A stretch of 29,828 nt of DNA from Saccoglossus kowalevskii (GCF_000003605.2 NW_003137824.1:131603-161430); one strand, 5' to 3'. Numbered from the stretch's first letter, positions 1-9,779 are shown. Numbers and translations: made by a program. The notes: a model not told the origin generated them from the letters alone.

Positions 1-55
1 TAATTTATACCAAATTGTATTTACATGTAGAATAAAATGTCTTTCTGATATCAAG

Positions 56-150
56 AGAACAAACTTGATTGTATGGTTTTGATTTCCATTGGTCTTGTCT
101 GTGATTTGGCCTCAGAATCTGTGGTCAATGCAGGAGGTGCAGTAGAGTAA
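56..150 (+). CDS. Candidate 3'-terminal coding exon (unknown protein)
   Basis: The open frame runs from 55 to a TAA at 148-150, with an in-frame ATG at 73. The C-terminal end reads CDLASESVVNAGGAVE, which is less A/T-driven than most frames in this window. An AG at 54-55 follows a T-rich stretch and could be a 3' splice site. The following 230 bases are A/T-rich, and AATAAA at 381-386 could end the transcript. I do not recognise the protein. A 33-codon open stretch is common by chance here, so the call rests on composition and the acceptor/poly(A) arrangement. Confidence 0.15.
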
Positions 151-639
151 CAGAATTGTCAAATTGTGTTTGGACAATAATTGCAAACTGTTAGTACATT
201 TGTATTATAATGGTTGGTAAAATTGCTTAATAATTTTTGGATGTGGTTGTCAGGTTCTATTTAAATTATTATGTGTACAATAGATGAGGTTTTTTTTTTT
301 TGCTGGTTGTGTTGCAGTGGGAAGGAGAGTTGTAAACTTTGAATAAGGTGTCATAAGTTTTGCCAGGTTCTCTGTCTATGAATAAAAACATTACATCTCT
401 CAAATTATTTAATCATTGAGTTTAATTTTGAAAGGCCGCTTGGATACCTACAACTCAAAATCAGCATGTTGGTAAAAGATGAAACACTGTACCCCGGTAA
501 TCTAAAATTGCATACTGGTATTGTCTTGCGATAGAATGGACAGACATGCATAGTAGCATTTCGTTGATGACAATTTAATATACAAATATCTTGTTTTTGA
601 TGTTACCAGAAACACATAATTTGCATTTTGACAGCTGAT
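151..639. other. AT-rich non-coding stretch
   Basis: No convincing ORF is present. It holds a T12 run at 290-301 and AATAAA at 381-386, the possible poly(A) signal of the exon ending at 150. Confidence 0.5.
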
Positions 640-945
640 TTTCAACAAATGCTGCATTTCTGATATGCTCTGACTGATCATGTTTCAATTTTATAAATGT
701 ACATAATTTTTGCACATAGGCACAATGTATTCTTTTGGTAATTTGATTCAAGATAACCAAATGGCAGCAAGTCTAATGTTTAAAAAAAAATCATCAAAAT
801 CAAGCTTTTCTGCCATTTTGGAACAGAATCGCGATCAGATGTTGCCACATTTTTTTCAAACTTGGTCATGTCATTTCGTTTTAACAAATGCTGTTTCAGA
901 GCAGCTTTTTTGACATGCCATGACCAGTCATGTTCAAACTTTATT
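640..945 (+). repeat. Family B repeat, left part (interrupted by family A)
   Basis: This stretch contains diverged family B unit pieces: a GATTCAAGATAACCAAATGG core near 743-762, 'CTCTGACTGATCATG' near 668-682 and 'CATGACCAGTCATGTTCAAACTT' near 919-941. The same phrase recurs at 2131-2156 and 23730-23748. It stops at CAAACTTTAT exactly where a family A head begins. The ORFs at 710-913 and 780-968 are translations of this repeat and are not called as genes. Confidence 0.55.
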
Positions 946-1260
946 AGCTCCGCTGTTGACTTTGTCAAGCGGTGCTTATCATATGAGTGATTGTCCGTCG
1001 TCCGTGTCCGTCGTCGTCCGGCATCCGTTGTCGTCCGTCGTCCGTGTCAATGTTTTACTTTTTCGATTTCTTCTTGAAAACTACAAGCCTGAATGCTTTG
1101 ATACTTGGTGTATACATGTATGTACCTTGGGTAAACCTCTCTCAGATTTGTTCATTTCATGATGATATCTTCAATTCTCTAATTTTGGTGAATATTTTTG
1201 TAATTTTTGGTAAAAAGTGATATTTTCGACTTCTTGTTAAAAATCGTAAGTCCAAGTGCT
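946..1260 (+). repeat. Family A repeat, truncated copy A1
   Basis: The head hairpin pairs AGCTCCGCT (946-954) with AGCGGTGCT (968-976) with one mismatch. A TCCGTCG-rich run follows at 993-1048, then the first tandem units, with the 'TTCGAYTTCTT' anchor at 1064 and 1227 (163 bp apart). The copy breaks off in 'AAGTGCTTT', where a second complete head begins. It therefore lacks the tail hairpin. ORFs at 920-1162 and 987-1220 are readings of the repeat. Confidence 0.8.
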
Positions 1261-1266
1261 TTTATT

Positions 1267-1971
1267 AGCTCCGCTGTCGACTTTGTCGAGCGGAGTTTAT
1301 CATATGAGTGATTGTCCGTCTCCGTCGTCCGTGTCAATGTTTTACTTTTTCGACTTCTTCTTGAAAACTACAAGCCTGAATGCTTTGATACTTGGTGTAT
1401 ATGTACCTTGGGTAGACCTCTCTTAGGTTTGTTCATTTCATGTTGATATCTTCAATTCTCTAATTTTGGTGAATATTTTTGTCATTTTTGGTAAAAAGTG
1501 ATATTTTCGACTTCTTGTTAAAAACCGCAAGTGCAATTGCTTTGATATTACATATATAGATACTACATGTGGACCTCGCACAGATTTGTTAATTTTGTAA
1601 TGATATCTTGAATTCTCTAATTTTGGTGAATATTTTTGTCGTTTTTGGTAAAAAGTGATATTTTCGACTTCTTTTTAAAAACCACAAGTCTAATTGCTTT
1701 GATATTACATATATACATGTAGGTATTACATGTGGACCTCTCTCAGATTTGTTCATTTCGTGATGATTTCTCTAATTTTGGTGAATATTTTTGTCATTTT
1801 TGGTAAAAAGTGATATTTTCTTGTTAAAAACCACAATCATTTATGGTTAAAAATCCCATTGCTTTGATACTACACATACATGTATTGTTCATTTTCTAAT
1901 GATATCTTCTGTTCTTTGGTTGAAATGTACATTGCTAACAGCGGAGCTATCTCAGCCAACAGGCTGCTTGT
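1267..1971 (+). repeat. Family A repeat, most complete copy A2
   Basis: The head stem-loop has AGCTCCGCT (1267-1275), a GT bulge, CGAC/GTCG and a TTT loop, closed by AGCGGAGT near 1289. A short TCCGTCG run follows. Tandem units then begin with CGACTTCTT anchors at 1351, 1508 and 1665 (157 bp each), with a further diverged unit near 1812. The tail has the head complement again (AGCGGAGCT, 1940-1948), then CAGCC-AACA-GGCTG and CTTGT ending at about 1971. A palindromic head, internal minisatellite and 3' hairpin suggest a non-autonomous mobile element. Helitron/helentron-like is my inference; no coding capacity is seen. Confidence 0.82.
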
Positions 1972-2165
1972 ATATACATCATATAACACATGCACATGTA
2001 TTAATTTGATGATACAATTCACTATGGTCCTTGAGGCATGTCATTTTGTTTTTCATATTGGTTTCAAAATGGCCGACTGGTGGCCTTAATGTCTTAATGA
2101 CTGCAGTTCTAAAGCCATATCTTTCTCACATGCTCGGACCGTTCATGTTCAAACTTTATGTGCAT
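1972..2165 (+). repeat. Family B repeat, right part
   Basis: Family B sequence resumes right after the family A tail. It contains the unit core TCAAAATGGCCGACTGGTGG at 2064-2083, then 'CATGCTCGGACCGTTCATGTTCAAACTTTATGTGCATC', matching the B locus at 23.7 kb. With 640-945 it appears to be one B element split by the A copies. Confidence 0.6.
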
Positions 2166-2344
2166 CTATTTCTTAAACTAACAGGGACTATGTAATGTAA
2201 TTGTTTTATTTGGCCTAACCTTTTATTTTATTTTTTCACTCATCATTAATAGCCAGTGGTTGATCATAAAGAGTGACAGTCTTCATGCAAATTTTGTGTA
2301 AACAAATAATGTATTTTATGCTCACTGTTTGTGTTGCATGAGAG

Positions 2345-2374
2345 CATAGACCCTCCAGTACTGGAGGGTCTATG
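2345..2374. repeat. Perfect 30-bp palindrome
   Basis: CATAGACCCTCCAGT is followed immediately by its exact reverse complement, with no loop and no mismatch. A second short hairpin, CATACATG-TG-CATGTATG, follows at 2383-2400. The CCCTCC/GGAGGG core is shared with the larger hairpin at 9735-9779. This may be a minimal foldback element or a cruciform/RNA hairpin; function unknown. Confidence 0.9.
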
Positions 2375-2400
2375 ATGAGAGCCATACATGTGCATGTATG

Positions 2401-5323
2401 TTTGGCATGATCTGTGAAGGTGACCACCAGGGATGGTTGACCCAGGGATGCCTTTAAGGGAGATGAACGAGTGTATGATTGGTCATGATCACTGTAAAAT
2501 TATCTTGTCTTGAGACATAATTTGTAACCTCAATCAGAATTAAACTGTGCATGAACCTGGGGTTTAGTTGATGAAATGGAGGTGATATTGTAATGTATTC
2601 ATGCTAGTAATTGATAAAAAGTGAATGGGCATGCGATTGTAGTGGCTTTCAATGTAATGTTTTCATTGGAACAGAATATTATGAAATGACATGTCTGCAA
2701 TGTTCTTTGACAACATCACAACTCAGGCATGTATATGAATAATGGTGAATCATGTCTTGGCAGGATAAAAGCAGTCTTAGATGTAATTTAGTGATATGAA
2801 TAGAATGAGATTACATCAATAAGCCCTGACCTAAATGCTCCTGGAAAACCTTGGAGATGTTATAAGTCTTGCATAAAATCTTTTAAATGTACCCAAATTA
2901 GGATTTACCAATTTTTTTTATGCAGTGGATTAAATCTTTAAAATATAAAGTCTACGCATAAGCTTATCATATGCTTTTAAAAAATAATGCCACATCAAGC
3001 CTTTTTATTTGAATTTTAGCTGCTAATTGATGTGCGCCCTCTATGATGAAAAATTACTTGTGACATAAAGGTGACACTGAACCATCATTGTTTCTATAAA
3101 TTTGTTTGATTTGATAATTTAAGAGTATTCGTGGGGTCAAATGTTCATGAAGTCATTGTGACTTCATGTCTTAATCACCCCAGTGAAAATTTTATGGTTT
3201 TTTCATGACCCAAGAAAATTAAATTGGTTACACGGTTAATTCTAGTCATCTTAGTGTTGCAGGGATATTTACTAGGAATTGGGTTGTGTAGGAAATAGAT
3301 TCTATCATTAACTTTGCATATTCACTGAGTTTTAATTCAGTGTATCTTGAATAAGCAAAAATAAAACCCAGTGAATAATTAAGCCCTATACTGTATCTCT
3401 GCATATGCCAACTATCAACAAATTTAAAAGCCTTGTGAAAGTGAGTAAAAAGTCCCACCAATGTATTTATCTTCATCTGAACTTGTTTCCATGGAAATTC
3501 TGACTTTATGATTTTTCCACAGCATGAATCCTACTGTGGCAGCAATTTTGAATTGAAAATTTGTTAAAACACATGCAACTAAAGTTCAGGTTTAGGTACC
3601 TAAATTTTTTTTTTCATCAAACATTCAAATAGAGAGAATTATCTTGGCAATTTTTAAAAAAATTATGCGTGAAAAGTTTAACACATTGCTTGATGATACA
3701 ATTTGTTCACATTCATTTTGGCTATCCATGAACCAATAGCATTCAGCTGTATAGCATACGAGTTGCATTCCATTTACCAACATGATTTCCGATTACAGTA
3801 TGACTTTGCTATAGAGCAAAGTAATGAACAGACATATTATTGATATATTTGGTTACTAAGCACTGAATGCCATGAACTGCATTAAGACTTCTCAGAATGA
3901 CTGCTTGCCTTTTATACTTCTTTATTAACTAGTACGTCCATTTTCTTTGTATGTCTGTTCTGGTTTTCATTTTACCTTTTCATGTAGTTCTCCAGTACCT
4001 GCAGTCATTCTGATTTTCATGGTTTTGAGATGTTTACTCAATATATATGCTGTGGTGATGTCATGGGGAGGCAGTGGAATTGTATTTTGGCGAAATTGTA
4101 TCTTGATATAAAATGTATTTAACATCGTTCTGGGTGTTTATACAGAATGTATATAACAACTGAGGGGGGTCATGTCAGTCAGCTAAACTCTTCAAGGAAG
4201 GAGTTATCAGCTTATTGTATTGTGCATGTTAAAAAATGTATTAAATATTTGTGTTATTAGTAGTGCAAAATTAGAAGAAATTTAGAAGTAGTTGGCAAGC
4301 TTTCAACTTATAAGGGTAAACGATTTTGAGTAGTGAAACAATTTATGCATATGGATGAAAAAAAAATCATTATTGTACAGAATTAAGAAAAATATAATCA
4401 ACCAACTGTCATTAGGTGAATAAAATTCCATAAAAAAATGAATTTCCTTATATCAAACAAATTTTACTGCATACATTTTTGTATATTGTGCTCAGTGCTG
4501 CGGGTGTCACTGTGTTATTATTGCATTAACATTATGAAATTAAATGTACATTTTATTTTTTATCAAAACTCATTGATACATGTATAGAAGAATGTTGACA
4601 TGTCTGTCAGATACTGAGGGGCATTTTGCATATCATTCAGTTTATCATGGATTGTTATCAATTGATCAATGCATAGGTATTCCCATAGGGGAGTTGAATG
4701 TGTATTCAATTTGTGGACATTCCATTCCATAATTGCTTCATTGTTATGTAATAGAACTTGCATTCTTATCAGTCACACAAATATTTTAATGATTTATTAA
4801 TTACATAATGCTTTATAGTTTACTTTGTTGCACCCTTAAAAATATATATTATTTAGATTGTCGATATGCAAATTAGCACTCTTAAAAACAATCATGTGTT
4901 TGCATTATTCCTCTAGATATATACTTCAAAATCAATTATAGTACATTAGAAACTATGACAATATGGTTTTAAATTCTTTAAGTTGGTGATAGTTGTGACT
5001 TGCCCCTTTAAGGGGCCAGCCAGCTTGTATTTTCACTGCTGATATGTAAATTATTACATTATTTAATGAAATTTGAAATGCACATTTATTGTTTGATATC
5101 AATGTTAAAATTCTTTTAATCCATGTCTAGCACCATGGTGATGGATTTTTCTTGCTAACACTGAGCGTGCTTGCATCTACAAATATTTGCATACGAAAAG
5201 AATGGAGCAGCAGGTTAACCAATCACTGAACACTCACCGCTCTGGGTGAGCCTTATCTATGGATTCTTTTTCATTTCAGTGACGTTATTAAAAATTGAAA
5301 TGCATTTTATTAGGTTTCCCAAG
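2401..5323. other. AT-rich intergenic or intronic DNA
   Basis: No ORF here stands out from chance. Small perfect hairpins occur at 3146-3168, at 5002-5016 (GCCCCTT-T-AAGGGGC) and at 5233-5250 (CTCACC-GCTCTG-GGTGAG). A 26-codon frame beginning at the ATG at 2434 has a fair start context but no other support. Confidence 0.5.
3132..3181. repeat. Stem-loop with 10-bp perfect arms and outer clamp
   Basis: CATGAAGTCA (3146-3155), loop TTG and TGACTTCATG (3159-3168) pair perfectly. A second flanking pair, TGGGGT (3132-3137) and ACCCCA (3176-3181), could close an outer helix. The inner arm contains TGACTTCA, close to a CRE/AP-1-like half-palindrome. Confidence 0.7.
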
Positions 5324-5595
5324 CTAATCCAAAATTGTAATAGACTTTATTGTGCTCCAGGTAGAAGAACAGTTAGGTAACTCTCTTGGTTCTTTTGTTA
5401 GAATGTGCGTCTCGGTAAACATTTCAAACAAAGGGGAATAAGCATACTGCTGATCTTTTGGCGATTGTAATTTGCATAAAATTACATATTCATTCAAGGC
5501 GATTCCATTTATTGGGGTTTTCTGTAATGTTTTCTTTTCTAACAAATTTTCTCGATTTATTATTGTATTGTCAGGATATGGTGTCAATAATGTTA
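5324..5595 (-). CDS. Candidate terminal exon on minus strand (unknown protein)
   Basis: On the minus strand, TTTATTTTAG (a plausible 3' splice site) ends at 5596. The frame then stays open for 89 codons to a TAG at 5324-5326. AATAAA follows only 12 bases after the stop (5311-5306), as expected of a compact last exon. The protein is mixed in composition, for example NEYVILCKLQSPKDQQYAYS. Upstream of the acceptor the frame could encode a hydrophobic stretch, but no ATG opens it and a TAA lies at 5648-5650, so it would need an upstream exon. It is the longest gap-free open frame in the window, but about one of this length is expected by chance. Confidence 0.25.
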
Positions 5596-5639
5596 CTAAA
5601 ATAAATATTAAAACTGCACTATGAAACCATACAACTTCC

Positions 5640-6142
5640 TGTGTCACTTACACTGTCGATGAAAGGGAGAATAATCCACTATTATTTCTCTAATTATTAC
5701 TGTGATATTCGTTTGTATTATTGGTTCATTATTATTCAATTGTGTTTCAGTGCTTTCTTATATTGTTATTGTGTTTATTCAATTCAACCGTCCTTATTAC
5801 ATGTTTAACTCAAAGAGAACTAGCACAAATAACGATAGCAGACTCCATTTAAAATGCTATTCTTTTATTAGCCAATCATAGCTCATAGCACTATGAACCA
5901 ATCAGCACCAAGCCTGCTAAAATTTGTTACAGTGGCTGATCCTACCAAGGCTATAAAAGACCTGAATACTTGTTTTTGCATGCAAGTACATGTAACCTTT
6001 TCCAGTGAGAGTAATAAAAGCAGTTTCTTCATATCGTTTGTTTCCTGTTCTTTTGATCGACCCTTGTTTTACGCGCCTTGAACTTTACGCTCGTTAGGGT
6101 TGAGATAAGTGTGAAACCCTACTCTCGATTCCCCCCACATAC
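5640..6142 (+). mobile_element. Possible solo LTR (LTR-like block)
   Basis: The block starts TGTGTCA and ends ACATACA, consistent with TG...CA ends. It carries promoter elements followed closely by a poly(A) signal, which is the U3-R-U5 order of a long terminal repeat. The flanks CTTCC (before) and CTGCC (after) agree at 4 of 5 positions, so the target-site duplication is weak. A 19-bp palindrome sits at the right edge. No primer binding site, polypurine tract or polymerase-like ORF was seen nearby. An ordinary TATA promoter is the main alternative. Confidence 0.25.
5872..6018 (+). promoter_or_regulatory. Compact CCAAT/TATA promoter-like cluster with AATAAA
   Basis: Two CCAAT boxes (5872-5876, 5898-5902) lie 50-80 bases upstream of a good TATA box, CTATAAAAG (TATAAAA at 5952-5958). 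Initiation would be expected near 5983, around a CATGCAAG/TACATGTA sequence. AATAAA follows at 6013-6018, so a transcript would meet a poly(A) signal within about 35 bases unless it is skipped, as in LTR R regions. The T/G-rich DNA at 6020-6060 suits a downstream element. Confidence 0.4.
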
Positions 6143-6159
6143 ACTGCCATTGGCAGTGT
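6141..6159. repeat. 19-bp palindrome at edge of LTR-like block
   Basis: ACACTGCCA and TGGCAGTGT are perfect reverse complements separated by one T. It follows a C6 run. Confidence 0.75.
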
Positions 6160-6799
6160 TCAGGAAAAAATCAAGATTGCCAACATTGCTAGTTAGAAAA
6201 ACTTGTCTGCAAACTTCGAAAATTCAATGTACAAAATAAACTTGTGAAATGTTTTGTGATTCATTTTTTGGGGTACAAAATTTCGTTGCCACGCTGTACA
6301 TCAGCAGATGGAAACTTACGATCATCCTACTGAAATGAACATTTTCAACATCAATCTAGTATTTAACTTACAGAAATTATAACAATGTAAAAACTATAAA
6401 TACCTAATTTAATAATGTGTTGTACTAAAATATCTGATTTTTCAGCAATTTTTCCGAATTGTTGGCTGATGTCGCTAACCCAAAAAGCGTTATTTTCTCA
6501 AGTTATGATTGAAACTAGTTATGATAATCGCAGTTCCACATTAAAATACCCAAACAATAACCTAGTTACGAATACTAACATTTTAGAACATTCGCTGACA
6601 GTGTTTTGGGGGTACAAAATGCCATGGTCAATTTTGATTCACAGACGACAAATCAGTCAACAAAATGAACTATCGGTATTTTTTGTTTTTTTTCAAGAAC
6701 GACATATGTATCCTTGAATATCACAAAATATTCACACAGAAGTCGGTAATTCTTCAATGACGTTTTTTCGGCTTAATGAGCTCTATTTCTTCAATTTAG
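6160..6799. other. AT-rich non-coding stretch
   Basis: The only sizeable ORF (6415-6717) is A/T-driven in composition and has no splice or homology support. Nothing else was recognised. Confidence 0.45.
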
Positions 6800-6852
6800 T
6801 GGACACACATGGAGAGCAAGTGAAGATAGCAATTTATGACACAAGATTAGAA
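6800..6852 (+). CDS. Candidate short internal exon
   Basis: A good 3' splice site (CTATTTCTTCAATTTAG, ending 6799) and 5' splice site (GAA|GTAAGA at 6853) bound 53 bases. They are open in one frame only, encoding DTHGEQVKIAIYDTRLE, which looks protein-like. I cannot assign it to a family. It lies about 40 bases from the opposite-strand candidate at 6895-7153, so at most one of the two is likely to be real. Confidence 0.18.
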
Positions 6853-6894
6853 GTAAGATTCAAAAACTATTTATTTGGCATAAGGGGGACTCAC

Positions 6895-7153
6895 CCCAAA
6901 ACCACCCATGCAAAACAGCACACAAATGCTTAACTAAGTGGTCCCAGAGCAAGCCCCGGGGCCAAGACAGAAAGAAAAGCCCACTCAAGTGTAGGGCAAC
7001 TTCCGGTACAAATGAAATAACAGTGCGGATATTAGAGCAGCTTGGGATGCATGTGAAGTTAGTAATGAAATGGAGGGGACTGTGTATACTGCGGTGTACT
7101 GTTGAGGCAGCCATATTGTAATGACCCATTTGGGTCAATTTCCCGTGATGCAT
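6895..7153 (-). CDS. Candidate first coding exon in a G+C-richer island
   Basis: On the minus strand an ATG at 7153 opens 86 codons to a strong 5' splice site (TTTGGG|GTGAGT, intron starting at 6894). A second in-frame ATG at 7114 lies in ACAATATGGCTGCC, which resembles YY1 sites and the translation initiator of short 5' UTRs. From there the protein would begin MAASTVHRSIHSPL. The island is about 45-50% G+C against about 33% around it. It contains an ETS-like ACTTCCGGT (about 6999-7007), and a CRE-like TGACGTAA lies upstream near 7242. These are promoter/first-exon features. The protein is unusually rich in His, Cys and Trp, and no family is recognised. Confidence 0.27.
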
Positions 7154-7960
7154 TGCATGAACCCAAGGTCGCTACGCTGGAAATCAGATTTTGAACTGTA
7201 GAACATAACCTGTGTACCATTTAACGTTAATCGCTGATTTCGTGACGTAAACTTGTATCGGCATCCATGCTAGGCTTTTCAGTATCAGAAATGTTATTTT
7301 CTTGTATTAAAATCTTAGTTTCATCATTACAAACCCTAGTATTCCGCCTGTTGTTGGATGACTCTACCAATATCGTTTAGGATGTAGAAATCTCATTTCT
7401 TGATTGTCCTGCGTTAAGTTCATAAATTCTGATAAATGATTTTACTGATAGTCCTGATGGTAAATAAAAATCCATGTCTTTCAATTTTTTGATTTTAGTT
7501 CGCTTGTAGACCAGTTTGCAGGATTATTGGGGTCGAGAGTGGTATTTCTCGTTCTACATTGTTGACGTGTGCTCACACGACGATTTTTCATGATGGTTGA
7601 CACGGATGTGGAATATATATGGAATAAATATTATATAATGATAGACACAAAAAACCAAGATGTCTTTATAGAAAGCATGTCGCGAGAGCTGAGTAGAGAG
7701 AAACAGACCCCCTAGTGAAATGGCCATGAAAGACCTCTTAGTCAAATGATCATGAAAGACCCCTTTGTCAAATGATCATGAAAGAAAAGGAGAAATCTTG
7801 TCATAAATACAGTTTAATCTTGCAATTAAACACCAATATAAGCCTAAGTGATGATGTCATAGTGATTAGACACGCATCGAAAAAAAAGTCAATGAGTTTC
7901 CTAACCATTCTTCTAGTAATCGCGGTATTAGCCTTCTGAATTCTGATGGTTATTGTTTAT
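7154..7960. other. Possible promoter flank, then AT-rich DNA
   Basis: A CRE-like GTGACGTAA lies near 7241. Near-identical phrases of the form 'TCAAATGATCATGAAAGACC' repeat at 7719-7785 (three imperfect units of about 22-29 bp, starting 'GGCCATGAAAGACC'). No gene was recognised. Confidence 0.4.
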
Positions 7961-7970
7961 GGCTTAAAAT

Positions 7971-8120
7971 AACAGCGAGGACAAATCTCATAGAATAATA
8001 GCTGCAGAAATGGCATATGGCGGTAATGAATTTGAGCGTGGCGGTGTCAGGCAAGCATTACTGCATCGCTACACTGTTTGTATCCTGGGGGGAAACACTG
8101 CTTTGACAAATCAAACTTAA
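7971..8120 (+). CDS. Candidate coding exon / 36-codon small ORF
   Basis: The frame is open from 7968 to a TAA at 8118-8120. An in-frame ATG at 8010 has a good context (GAAATGG) and gives 36 residues beginning MAYGGNEFERGGVRQALLHR. The composition (G, R, E, H; CGT/CGC/GGC codons) is unlike the A/T-driven frames nearby, and local G+C is raised. A 3' splice site could lie at AACAG (7971-7975) or GCTGCAG (8001-8007). GGCGGTAATG near 8022 could instead be a donor ending the exon early. No family is recognised. It could be an internal exon, a small-peptide ORF or chance. Confidence 0.25.
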   Translation, partial: NSEDKSHRIIAAEMAYGGNEFERGGVRQALLHRYTVCILGGNTALTNQT

Positions 8121-8774
8121 ATGTTTAATAACCCTTTAAGCTAAATTCAAAATGACTGAGCCATGTGCATAGTCAATTATGAATTAAATAGTTTAAAGCA
8201 TTTTTATTTGTGATTACTTGGAAATATTGATAACTATTGCACCAAAGAAACGCATAAATGAGCTGATTAACATCTTATTTTTAAACCATTGAGACTCTGT
8301 GACCCAATTAAAATATATTGTTAGTTTTTCTACAACATAGTTTATTTTTCAGTCTTGTGTCTACCTGTTCGTTGTGTCCCTACATACTCTTACCTCATAT
8401 AAGCCTGGACCAATTACATTCATACATCTTGGCATACATGTATGTGATATATATTTTGCAGTCATTGTTTTTAAGTTTTTTCCAATTCCTATTACTATAA
8501 GGTATTTTTAACAACATTGGTAGGTACATTGCTTTTTGATTTTGACTGAAATATCCAGAAACCAAGACATACCAAAAATTACATCTCAAAAGTGAATATG
8601 CATGGTATATTTTAAGTCTAACCGGACCGGAAGTGAGAATCTGTTACTACTCTAAATATCCAAACATACATGTATTTTGGTATAAGGTAGTAAATATATT
8701 TGTGAAAGTTGATAATGGTTGTGAACTTGTTAGGATAGTATTTGGTACATCATCTTGTAAACTGTTGCGATATT
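8121..8774. other. AT-rich non-coding stretch
   Basis: No supported gene. TACATGTA occurs at 8435 and 8667, and an ETS-like CCGGAAGTG near 8628. Confidence 0.45.
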
Positions 8775-9110
8775 AGGTTATTACGAGAATACCGCAAAGT
8801 GTGCTTAAAGGCAGTACAGTGATTCTATCAACTAAGACATAGCAGAGGTAGATGCAACCCATATACTGTCTGAGTGCATACTTTGCAGTAATCTTGTTAT
8901 AACCTGATTATTATACATCTTATTCCTGCTTGTAGTGATAACTTATTGGGCGATTATTGGCTGAAATGACGATGGAAGAAATGTTTTGTCCTATGCAAAC
9001 ATTTGCATGAGGGAAAATCTGAACAGTTGAATGAGTGCTGATACAGCTTTTGACAGAACCGCAAATTCTACTTTTTCGAAGCTAGATGTATAATGCCATT
9101 GTCTGTATTG
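8775..9110 (+). repeat. Stem-loop family C, copy 1
   Basis: A long imperfect inverted repeat pairs 8775-8804 (AGGTTATTACGAGAATACCG...) with 8876-8905 (...AATCTTGTTATAACCT). Homology to the second copy at 14856-15345 continues through 'CTGCTTGTAGTGATAA' (about 8930-8945). It reappears around 'GCTGATACAGCTT' (about 9037) and 'CTAGATGTATAATG' (about 9082). The arms match the other copy's arms better than chance would allow, so this is a dispersed family. A MITE-like origin is possible. Confidence 0.6.
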
Positions 9111-9734
9111 TTATATTGAATAATTAAAGACTGCAAGTCCCAAATATCACTTAATATAATCAGTATTTGCATAGTAGTGTATGTTTCTATTGTAAAAGTG
9201 TGTAATATTTTAAAGATTCATTGTATAACAAATGTAGTTTTCAAGCGCTACCATTGGAAATGTACTTACAGAATTATATTTATCAGTCCTAGCAGTATTC
9301 ACCAAGCAACTAAGCTGGAAATGTTGGTGTTTTGGTGTGAAGCATTATGACAGTGACAATAATTGACATTGTTTTTCTAAATTTCCAATGCCAACAACAT
9401 ATTTAGTTAGATATTCCATTTTATTTTGTGTAATATTTAACTCCTGCAATTTACAGTACATTGACTTCAATTTTCAATGCAAGTTCAGCATTCAAATTCT
9501 CCTACTAGAAAACCAATTACATGTATTATTTATAATTGTATGAAAAATGTATTCCATATCTTTATTTTCACCGACTGATAATGCATAATTTCTCATAGCA
9601 AATTGATAAATGTTATATAACTACTGTTATCAAAATTTAGGTGATTTTTTGTGTGTGTTGTATTCGAGATTTTGAGATATTTATTGCATTAGTGCTTTGA
9701 ATTTCCCAGTCAACATTGTCACTTTTCACAGATT
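9111..9734. other. AT-rich non-coding stretch
   Basis: No gene recognised. Confidence 0.45.
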
Positions 9735-9779
9735 GTTTAAACCACAGTCCCTCCACAAGGGGAGGGACTGTGTTTAAAC
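9735..9779. repeat. Long foldback hairpin, 19-bp arms
   Basis: GTTTAAACCACAGTCCCTCC (9735-9754) pairs with 9761-9779 across the loop ACAAGG, with one bulged C and no mismatch. Its CAGTCCCTCC...GGAGGGACTG core resembles the 30-bp palindrome at 2345-2374, suggesting a family of minimal foldback elements. Confidence 0.9.

Noticed and set aside
993-1048. TCCGTCG repeats as a CRISPR array or telomere-like sequence
   Set aside because: Short irregular run that recurs inside every family A head; no spacers and no array structure.
710-1220. Plus-strand ORFs of 67-80 codons
   Set aside because: They are translations of family A/B repeats, with the CCGTC run giving a low-complexity Ser/Val/Arg stretch.
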